Source: Eubacteriaceae bacterium UBA1433
GTDB taxonomy: Bacteria > Bacillota > Clostridia > Eubacteriales > UBA1433
Assembly (NCBI GenBank): GCA_002329295.1
Contig: DCTT01000018.1
Span: 97,656-109,657 of the forward strand
Direction: 5' to 3'
Length of the DNA: 12,002 nucleotides
In this document: piece by piece, positions 11,916-12,002 of the stretch
Position numbering within the stretch: position 1 is the first letter of the stretch
How the letters are laid out: each line of letters starts with the position of its first letter
Position numbers and translations under genes: made by a program
Notes under the pieces: generated by a model
Told to the model about the DNA's origin: nothing
Database searches by the model: none
The model's input: only the letters and a program-made list of their open reading frames with translations

Positions 11916-12002
11916 ATGATAAAAAAAGTGGAAATATTTTTATATAATCGTTTATTAGAGCGTTCGTTTATAAATGATCATGAAAAATATTTGTTTTTGA
12001 TT
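11916..12002 (+). CDS. 5' end of a gene cut by the window edge
   Basis: An open frame of 29 codons starts at ATG 11916 and runs off the window, reading MIKKVEIFLYNRLLERSF and on to EKYLFLI. GGAGA (11905-11909) is 6 bases upstream, so this start is well supported; an in-frame ATG at 11871 has no ribosome binding site. The visible part is a basic, amphipathic N-terminus leading into a hydrophobic run. It faintly recalls the N-terminus of AgrB-like membrane peptidases, but 29 residues are too few to assign a product. Confidence 0.5.
   Translation, partial: MIKKVEIFLYNRLLERSFINDHEKYLFLI

Noticed and set aside
1..12002. CRISPR arrays, tRNA or rRNA genes, insertion sequences, prophage genes
   Set aside because: No regularly spaced repeats, cloverleaf sequences, rRNA-like conserved stretches, transposase motifs or terminal inverted repeats were seen on either strand.

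Overview
The window looks like part of a low-GC Bacillota chromosome (Clostridia or Negativicutes; I cannot decide which). The reasons are strong AGGAGG-type ribosome binding sites, near-consensus SigA-type promoters with 17-bp spacers, short hairpin terminators followed by T-runs, and Bacillota-typical families: YtxH, DUF948, DUF3842, an OpuC-type transporter and an EF-G-like GTPase. I see no rRNA, tRNA, CRISPR array, insertion sequence or phage gene.

Layout. Positions 1-1070: the first codons of a possible leftward gene, an AT-rich divergent control region, and a FadR-type GntR regulator with its own promoter, a candidate operator and a terminator. 1128-1973: a closed two-gene unit, a YtxH-like protein and a DUF948-like protein, both with one N-terminal membrane segment. 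1983-4191: an EF-G-like GTPase with a terminator region that can fold in two ways. 4229-4810: an unassigned soluble protein, then a bidirectional terminator shared with the leftward block. 4865-8826 (all leftward): DUF3842 protein, a BusR-like GntR/RCK_C regulator, then OpuC-type ATPase, permease and binding lipoprotein. 8841-9478: a rightward membrane protein with a possible FAIM1-like N-terminal fold, and a second bidirectional terminator. 9494-10222: a leftward metal-dependent cyclase/hydrolase. 10223-10713: a gene-poor stretch with a hairpin island and possible gene debris. 10714-11532: a stand-alone EAL phosphodiesterase. 11533-12002: a second gene-poor stretch with a strong promoter and the start of a gene that runs off the window.

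The most coherent system is the 4865-8826 block. A regulator with the BusR architecture (winged helix, coiled coil, RCK_C/TrkA_C) sits directly upstream of a compatible-solute ABC transporter whose ATPase carries two CBS domains. In other Bacillota, c-di-AMP binds BusR and also the CBS domains of OpuCA. From that I infer c-di-AMP control of osmolyte uptake at both transcription and transport. TGCTG-containing elements recur upstream of DUF3842, the regulator and the transporter, and could be the regulator's binding sites. The DUF3842 protein would then be an uncharacterised partner in an osmotic-stress regulon.

All functional calls come from reading motifs, domain order and context. No database search was run.
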